The notes beneath the pieces are model-generated. The model was not told where the DNA came from. It made no database searches and saw only the letters and a program-made list of their open reading frames with translations. A DNA stretch of 17,702 bases from an uncultured Eubacteriales bacterium. Its GTDB lineage: Bacteria > Bacillota > Clostridia > Oscillospirales > Oscillospiraceae. Each line of letters opens with the position of its first letter. The stretch's first letter is position 1. Made by a program: the position numbers and the translations under genes. The stretch lies in NCBI GenBank assembly GCA_900549485.1, contig UROG01000044.1, positions 1 to 17,702 of the forward strand, in the 5' to 3' direction. Shown piece after piece: positions 13,255 through 17,702 of the stretch.

Positions 13255-14478
13255 CTACGTGTGTTGGTTTTTCGGCATATCGGTGCGGATGCTTCCGCCG
13301 AGACTTTGCAGCACATCAAAGAACTCCGGCCAGCTTTTGTTCACGGCCTCCGCACCGCAGATGACCCCGCCGTATTTCAGGCACGGCAGAGCAAGTGCCA
13401 TTGCGGCGCGGTGATCGTTATGCGCGGAAAGCTTTTCCGACGGGGCATGCAGCCGTGCAGCCGATATGAAAACGGAATCGTCGTTTACCTCCGTCCGCGC
13501 TCCGAATTTGGCAAGCTCTTCCGCCATAACGGCGGCTCTGTCGCTCTCCTTGAGACGGAGTCTTTTTGTTCCGGTCAGTAAAGCCCCGCGGTTCATTGCG
13601 GCAAACGCCATAAGCACAGGCGCGAGATCGGGCGTACCGGAGACATCAATTTCCGCGCAGGAGTTTTTCAGGCTATGCAGAAACTCAATGCACCGTCTGT
13701 CGCCCTGAGCACTGTCGGCTTTCAGACCGGTGATCCCTATCTCCGCGCCCATTTCCGCAAGCGCGTACAGAACCGCCGCATTTGACCAATCGCCTTCTGC
13801 GGCGCAGTCCGCGCCGGTATATTTCTGACCGCCGGGTATATCGAAAACATTTTTCTCCCGCTCAGAAACCGAGACGCCGAAGCTGTGCAGAACCTCAAGC
13901 GTGAGGTCGATATATGCCCTGCTTTCCACCGGCGGGAGTACGGTTATGCGGCTTTCCCCGCCAACAAGCGGCAGAGCAAAGAGAAGCCCGGACACAAACT
14001 GACTGCTCACATCGCCGCGCAGAACATACTCCCCCGCACGAAGTCTGCCCCGCAGACGCACGGCGGCGGGAGTCTTTTTGATCTCTATCCCCTTGCCTGT
14101 GAATGCGGCGGCATATTCGTCAATACCGCGCTGAATAAGCCGCTCACTGCCGCGAAACTCCGCCCGCTGCCCCATGGTGAGCGCAAGAGGGACAAAAAAG
14201 CGCAGAGTGCTTGCGCTCTCTCGGCAGGAGAATATTTCACCGGCTTTTTCCCCGCTCCGCGGATAAACCTCAATTGTGCTGCCGTCGATCCGGTAACTCC
14301 CGCCGAGCGATACAATACAGTCGAGTGTTGCGGAAACATCCTCTGACCGGGAAATGCCGCTTATGCGGCACGGTCTGTCAGACAGTACCGCACAGATGAG
14401 CAGGCGGTGCGCATAGCTTTTGGACGGCGGCGCGTTTACCGTGCCGCGCAGTGCGGACGGCATTATTTCAACGTTCAT
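13255..14478 (-). CDS. aroA: 3-phosphoshikimate 1-carboxyvinyltransferase (EPSP synthase)
   Basis: Transfers the enolpyruvyl group of PEP to shikimate 3-phosphate. The protein has 407 residues, slightly short for the family. Active-site segments are present: PPSKSYAHR at 17-25 (Lys20, Ser21, Arg25), SSQFVSG at 158-164, DSAQGD at 255-260, TPDLAPV at 282-288, KESDR at 310-314 and AHNDHRAAMAL at 352-362. In the PEP loop the sequence is E-S-A-S-T-L-R (87-93): Ala89 stands where sensitive enzymes have glycine (Gly96 in E. coli). The start at 14478 overlaps the end of aroQ by 11 bases, and MNVEIMPS fits the family start; the upstream in-frame start at 14517 lies inside aroQ. Its ribosome binding site is weak and distant (GGAG 12-13 bases away), suggesting translational coupling. 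The last residues (PKNQHT) lie next to the direct repeat and may be altered by it. Confidence 0.94.
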   Translation of the reverse strand: MNVEIMPSALRGTVNAPPSKSYAHRLLICAVLSDRPCRISGISRSEDVSATLDCIVSLGGSYRIDGSTIEVYPRSGEKAGEIFSCRESASTLRFFVPLALTMGQRAEFRGSERLIQRGIDEYAAAFTGKGIEIKKTPAAVRLRGRLRAGEYVLRGDVSSQFVSGLLFALPLVGGESRITVLPPVESRAYIDLTLEVLHSFGVSVSEREKNVFDIPGGQKYTGADCAAEGDWSNAAVLYALAEMGAEIGITGLKADSAQGDRRCIEFLHSLKNSCAEIDVSGTPDLAPVLMAFAAMNRGALLTGTKRLRLKESDRAAVMAEELAKFGARTEVNDDSVFISAARLHAPSEKLSAHNDHRAAMALALPCLKYGGVICGAEAVNKSWPEFFDVLQSLGGSIRTDMPKNQHT

Positions 14479-14914
14479 TGCTTTGATAGTTCTCCGCAAG
14501 GCAGTCCACCGCGGCATTGTATCCCGAAAGCCCCATCCCGCATATCGTCTTTATACAGACCTCGCGCACATAGCTCACCTGCCTGTACTCCTCGCGTGCA
14601 GAGACGTCGGAAACGTGTATCTCGACCGTCGGGATGCCGACAGCCTTTACCGCGTCGGCGATAGCTACGCTCGTATGCGTATACCCGGCAGGGTTCAGAA
14701 TGATGCCGTCAAATTTGTCAAAATATGCCCGCTGTATCTCGTCTATAAGCGCGCCCTCATGGTTGGACTGGAAGAAATGCACTTCTATGCCAAGCTTATC
14801 AGCGTGTGCGGAAACCATGCTTACAAGGTCTGCATACGTCTCTTTGCCGTATATTTCCGGTTCCCTTATGCCGAGCATATTCATGTTTGGACCGTTGATA
14901 ACAAGTATTTTCAT
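14468..14914 (-). CDS. aroQ: 3-dehydroquinate dehydratase, type II
   Basis: Dehydrates 3-dehydroquinate to 3-dehydroshikimate. At 148 residues it has the type II (AroQ) length. Motifs: INGPNMNMLG at 6-15, REPEIYG at 17-23 (Arg17 and Tyr22 being the catalytic pair of the flexible loop), QSNHEG at 49-54, NPAGYTHTSVAIADA at 74-88, and EIHVSDVSAREEYR at 98-111 with His100, Ser102 and Arg107. The usual Asn after that Ser is Asp here. The start at 14914 is preferred to the ATG at 14926: GGAG (part of the upstream ATGGAG) lies six bases before 14914, while 14926 has no site. It follows the aroE-aroK gene by 17 bases and overlaps aroA. Confidence 0.95.
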   Translation of the reverse strand: MKILVINGPNMNMLGIREPEIYGKETYADLVSMVSAHADKLGIEVHFFQSNHEGALIDEIQRAYFDKFDGIILNPAGYTHTSVAIADAVKAVGIPTVEIHVSDVSAREEYRQVSYVREVCIKTICGMGLSGYNAAVDCLAENYQSNER

Positions 14915-14931
14915 TTTATTCTCCATGCGTT

Positions 14932-16173
14932 TTACCGCGCCATTACCGTTTCATATACCTTTTCAGCCGTCTCGCCGACCGTCCCGTCTCCGTTGACGGT
15001 CACATCTGCGGCGCTCAGATATTTTTCATACCGCTCGGCATACCGGCGCATAAGGCTTTCCCTGTCCGGCGAAAGAGGGCGGTCAGCCGTAGAAACAAGC
15101 TTTTCGGGCGATCGGTCAAGAAAAACCGCCGTGCCGCCCCGCTTGAGCGCCCTCACGTTATCTGCGTCAAGCACCGCGCCGCCGCCGGTCGCTATTACCG
15201 CGCCGCTCTTCGCCGCAAGCCCGGCAAGCACTTCATGCTCTATCGTGCGGAAAGCGGTCTCGCCCTGTCGGGCAAAGAACTCCGCTATAGGCATACCTGT
15301 CCGTTCAACGATGATTCCGTCGCTGTCAAAAAACTCTTTCCCGGTTTTTTCCGCCAGAAGTCTGCCGACGCTGCTTTTGCCGCAGGACGGCATTCCGATA
15401 AGGACGATATTGCGTTTGGAATTGTATTCCGCGCCGTATGCCCTTTCTATATCTGCCGTCGCCGCTTCCCTGCCGAGGAACAGCGCGCTTGCATACACCG
15501 CCTGCGCCGCAAGCATATACAGTCCCCCGTCCGCCGCAGCGCCCATTGCCTGCGCCGCAAGCACAAGATTCGTGCGCAGCGGGTTATAGACAACATCCAG
15601 CAGCGCCTCCAGAGCATCAAAGCCTTCAAGCGGGATCGCCTGCGTGTCAAAGTGCGGGAACATCCCTGCCGGGGTGGTGTTGAATATGATCTGTGCATCG
15701 CGGTGCTTCTCCGCCGCTTCGTTATATGTCAGTGCGCCGTCCCTGCCGCTTCGGGAAACCTTGTATATCTCCCCCGCGCCAAGTGCCTTTGCCGCGTGGA
15801 ACGCGGTTTTTGATGTGCCGCCCGTGCCGAGGATAAGAACCTTTTTCCCTTTTGCGTCAATACCTATGCGGTGCGCAAGCGCAAGCATTCCGGAAAGATC
15901 TGTATTATACCCGAAAAGCCGCCCGTTCCGGTTCACGACCGTATTGACCGCGCCTATGCTTTCCGCCCCCGCTGAAATTCCGTCAAGGTACGGCATCACC
16001 GCCTGCTTGTACGGTATTGTGACATTTATCGCGTCAAAGCTTTTGGATTTGAGAAATACTTCCAGGTCAGCGGGGGCAAGCTCAATAAGTCTGTACTCAT
16101 AATCCGCCAGCATTGCGTGTATCTCGCACGAATAGCTGTGCGTAAGGTGTTCGCCTATAAGTCCGCAGCGCAT
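14932..16173 (-). CDS. aroE/aroK: Shikimate dehydrogenase - shikimate kinase fusion
   Basis: One 413-residue protein with two consecutive pathway enzymes. Residues 1-250 are shikimate dehydrogenase (NADPH): H12-S13-Y14-S15 substrate segment, NVTIPYK at 50-56 with catalytic Lys56, GYNTD at 88-92 with Asp92, dinucleotide loop GTGGTSKT at 116-123, NTTPAGM at 165-171 and Gln224. Residues 254-413 are shikimate kinase: Walker A GMPSCGKSS at 260-268, DSD at 283-285, FRTIE at 308-312, TGGGAV at 329-334 and lid DRPL at 364-367. The two are joined by a very short linker with no internal stop. The start at 16173 shares one base with the aroC stop (TGATG) and has AGGGGG upstream; the in-frame ATG at 16230 would lie inside aroC and add non-family residues. 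The product of the first domain is the substrate of the second. Confidence 0.95.
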   Translation of the reverse strand: MRCGLIGEHLTHSYSCEIHAMLADYEYRLIELAPADLEVFLKSKSFDAINVTIPYKQAVMPYLDGISAGAESIGAVNTVVNRNGRLFGYNTDLSGMLALAHRIGIDAKGKKVLILGTGGTSKTAFHAAKALGAGEIYKVSRSGRDGALTYNEAAEKHRDAQIIFNTTPAGMFPHFDTQAIPLEGFDALEALLDVVYNPLRTNLVLAAQAMGAAADGGLYMLAAQAVYASALFLGREAATADIERAYGAEYNSKRNIVLIGMPSCGKSSVGRLLAEKTGKEFFDSDGIIVERTGMPIAEFFARQGETAFRTIEHEVLAGLAAKSGAVIATGGGAVLDADNVRALKRGGTAVFLDRSPEKLVSTADRPLSPDRESLMRRYAERYEKYLSAADVTVNGDGTVGETAEKVYETVMAR

Positions 16174-17264
16174 CACGCTATCCCCCTTGTAAACACATCC
16201 GTGCCGAAGCGTGCGGCAAGCATGTCGCACAGCACAAAGGCCGTCATACTCTCAATGACAGGGCAGACGCGCCGGAGAATACAGGCGTCATGCCTGCCGC
16301 CGACAGAGATCACGGCGTTTTCGCCGCGTACAAAATCCACCGTCTCCTGTTCTATCGCTATGGATGCCGTCGGTCTGACGGCGCATTGGAACACCAGCGG
16401 CATCGCGTTCGTGACGCCGCCGTTTACGCCGCCGCTGTTGTTGCTTACGGAAACGACAGCGCCGTTTTCAACGCGCAGAGGGTCGTTATACTCGCTCCCG
16501 CGCATATTTGCGCAGGCAAAGCCCGCGCCAAATTCTATCCCTTTTATCCCGCCTATCGAAAACAGCGCATGGCTCAAAACGCCCTCCGCGCTGTCAAACC
16601 ACGGCTCTCCAAGCCCTGCCGGAAGCCCCGTGACCGCAGTCTGAACCACGCCGCCGATGCTGTCGCCTATTGCTTTTGCATCGGAAATCGCCTTGAGCAT
16701 CTTCTCCGCCGCCTGCTTTTCGAGAACCGGAAAATCGCTTGCGGCAAGCAGCCCGATATCCTTTTCCGGTTCGGAAAACGGTCTGTCGGCTATTTCGCCG
16801 CAGCGCAGTATATGACTTGCAAGGCGGATATTCAGCTTTTCAAGAGCCGGGATGAACACCGCGCCCGCCGCCGTTATCGGCGCCGTTATGCGGCCTGAAA
16901 AATGCCCGCCGCCGCGATAGTCCTCATAGCCGTGATATTTGCAGAACGCCGCATAATCAGCATGGGACGGGCGGGCTATGCCGTATTTGTAGTCGGCAGA
17001 ACGGGTATCGTCGTTTGCTATCACTATTGTAAGCGGCGTTCCGGTGGTTTTGCCGTTGAAAACGCCGCTCAGTATTTCAAAGCTGTCGCTGTCACGGCGG
17101 GCTGTCTCAGCCCCCCGAGGGGCGCGGTGTGCAAGGCGGCGGGCTATCCCGTCATTATCTGCCTCAAGCCCTGGGGCAAGACCGTCAATAACAACCCCCG
17201 CCGCTTTGCCGTGGCTTTCGCCGAACACCGTCATTGTTATACTGCTTCCAAATGTATTTTTCAT
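16173..17264 (-). CDS. aroC: Chorismate synthase
   Basis: Converts EPSP to chorismate with reduced FMN. The 363-residue protein has the normal length. Motifs: FGESHG at 14-19, RRDSDSFEILSGVFNGKTTGTPL near 56-78, GIARPSHADY, YRGGGHFSGRITA, SNNSGGVNGGVTNAMP (FMN and substrate site), R-P-T-A-S-I, and G-G-R-H-D-A-C near the end. It overlaps the chorismate mutase gene by four bases (ATGA) and shares one base with the aroE-aroK start, so its translation is probably coupled. Its own ribosome binding site is weak. Confidence 0.96.
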   Translation of the reverse strand: MKNTFGSSITMTVFGESHGKAAGVVIDGLAPGLEADNDGIARRLAHRAPRGAETARRDSDSFEILSGVFNGKTTGTPLTIVIANDDTRSADYKYGIARPSHADYAAFCKYHGYEDYRGGGHFSGRITAPITAAGAVFIPALEKLNIRLASHILRCGEIADRPFSEPEKDIGLLAASDFPVLEKQAAEKMLKAISDAKAIGDSIGGVVQTAVTGLPAGLGEPWFDSAEGVLSHALFSIGGIKGIEFGAGFACANMRGSEYNDPLRVENGAVVSVSNNSGGVNGGVTNAMPLVFQCAVRPTASIAIEQETVDFVRGENAVISVGGRHDACILRRVCPVIESMTAFVLCDMLAARFGTDVFTRGIA

Positions 17265-17548
17265 TTTTCGTCACTGCCGTGATAATGTGTTCCGCTCTGG
17301 CAATCACGGCTCAGCTCCATAAGCTTGTTCAAAAATTCAATATATAAAGGTCTGAGAGAGCTTTTTTTGATATACGTGAGATTTTTTTCCGTAAGCTCCC
17401 GCTCTCTTTTCGCGTCACGCACAGGCAGGGAGTTTTTCCGTTTATACTCTCCGATCATCGCGGATATCTCCATCCGTTTTTCAAAAAGCTCCGCCATTTG
17501 CCTGTCGATGTCATTTATTTCTTCTCTCGCCGTTTCAAGCTCGCTCAT
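17261..17548 (-). CDS. Chorismate mutase, AroQ fold (monofunctional)
   Basis: Rearranges chorismate to prephenate, the branch to phenylalanine and tyrosine. It is 95 residues, an all-helical AroQ-class domain alone, without prephenate dehydratase or dehydrogenase. The active-site residues align with the E. coli P-protein domain at constant spacing: Arg8, Arg25, Lys36, Asp45, Arg48, Glu49 and Gln84. The start at 17548 has GGAAG eight bases upstream; a GTG at 17557 is in frame but its site would be too close. It is the first gene of the aro operon. Its fold name should not be confused with the dehydroquinase gene aroQ of this operon. Confidence 0.92.
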   Translation of the reverse strand: MSELETAREEINDIDRQMAELFEKRMEISAMIGEYKRKNSLPVRDAKRERELTEKNLTYIKKSSLRPLYIEFLNKLMELSRDCQSGTHYHGSDEK

Positions 17549-17571
17549 CCTTATCACTTCCTGTCAGATAC

Positions 17572-17601
17572 AGTATAATACAAAAAGTAAAGGAGCGTCA
17601 A
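17572..17601 (-). promoter_or_regulatory. Promoter of the aro operon
   Basis: -35 TTGACG (17601-17596) and -10 TATACT (17577-17572) are 18 bases apart on the minus strand, about 24 bases upstream of the chorismate mutase start. The -35 lies in one arm of the palindrome at 17589-17617. Confidence 0.6.
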
Positions 17602-17617
17602 GAATTGACGCTCCTTT
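17589..17617. repeat. Perfect 13-bp-stem palindrome overlapping the aro promoter
   Basis: AAAGGAGCGTCAA (17589-17601) pairs perfectly with TTGACGCTCCTTT (17605-17617) around GAA. In minus-strand RNA the T-rich sequence ACTTTTTG follows, so it could end a transcript entering from the right. As DNA it could be an operator, since it includes the -35 of the aro promoter. Confidence 0.7.
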
Positions 17618-17620
17618 ATC

Positions 17621-17702
17621 TTGTCAAAGAAGCAAGCTTCTTTGACAAAAAGGGCTGCACTGCGCTCTGTGCCTCGGTTGTTCGCCGCAGGCGAACAATT
17701 CG
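17621..17702. repeat. 82-base direct repeat, copy 2 (reaches window edge)
   Basis: Same orientation as 13166-13247 with three differences. Here the first palindrome is perfect: TTGTCAAAGAAGC (17621-17633) against GCTTCTTTGACAA (17636-17648) with a two-base loop. The second hairpin TTGTTCGCC-GCA-GGCGAACAA follows near the end. The element probably continues beyond the window. It lies just upstream of the aro promoter, so the two copies bracket the whole aro operon. Confidence 0.9.

Noticed and set aside
13166..17702. CRISPR-like or attachment-site pair made by the 82-base repeats
   Set aside because: There are only two copies 4.4 kb apart with no spacers, and no integrase or cas gene lies between them; the interval is core metabolism.

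Overview
The window reads as chromosomal DNA of a gut-type Firmicute of class Clostridia, probably near Oscillospiraceae. This is an inference from GGAGG-type ribosome binding sites, type III glutamine synthetase, a class II asparagine synthetase, a BioY (ECF) biotin transporter, an IPKTG sortase signal and a K+-dependent-type membrane pyrophosphatase. I see no phage, transposase, CRISPR array, rRNA or tRNA.

Left block (1-8404), a nitrogen-assimilation island. A compact minus-strand operon, glnN (glutamine synthetase III) - nadE - bioY - asnB, is bracketed by two clearly paralogous LysR regulators. lysR-2 is divergent from glnN, and their promoters interlock. It is followed by a YitT-like membrane protein whose start overlaps its end. 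lysR-1 lies beyond asnB. Between lysR-1 and asnB, on the plus strand, sits a feature that standard gene callers would miss: two tandem 21-residue microprotein genes. They are nearly identical, each has its own GGAGG site, and they share a promoter and a terminator. All differences in their last 17 codons are synonymous. This is the best candidate for an undescribed system here, possibly a small-protein arm of nitrogen control.

Middle block (8405-13161). It holds a sortase-anchored surface protein with a possible Shine-Dalgarno-masking hairpin, a membrane-anchored DUF4430-like protein on the minus strand, a roughly 560-base intergenic region, and hppA. hppA has a leader that folds into a nested structure with a cUUCGg tetraloop.

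Right block (13166-17702). A tightly overlapping minus-strand aromatic amino acid operon runs chorismate mutase - aroC - aroE/aroK fusion - aroQ (type II dehydroquinase) - aroA. It covers the late shikimate pathway from dehydroquinate to prephenate; DAHP synthase and aroB are not in view. The block is bracketed by an 82-base direct repeat (79/82 identical, two hairpins per copy). The AroA has alanine where glyphosate-sensitive EPSP synthases have the critical glycine.

The window starts inside a minus-strand gene (only its signal-peptide start is visible) and ends inside the second copy of the direct repeat.
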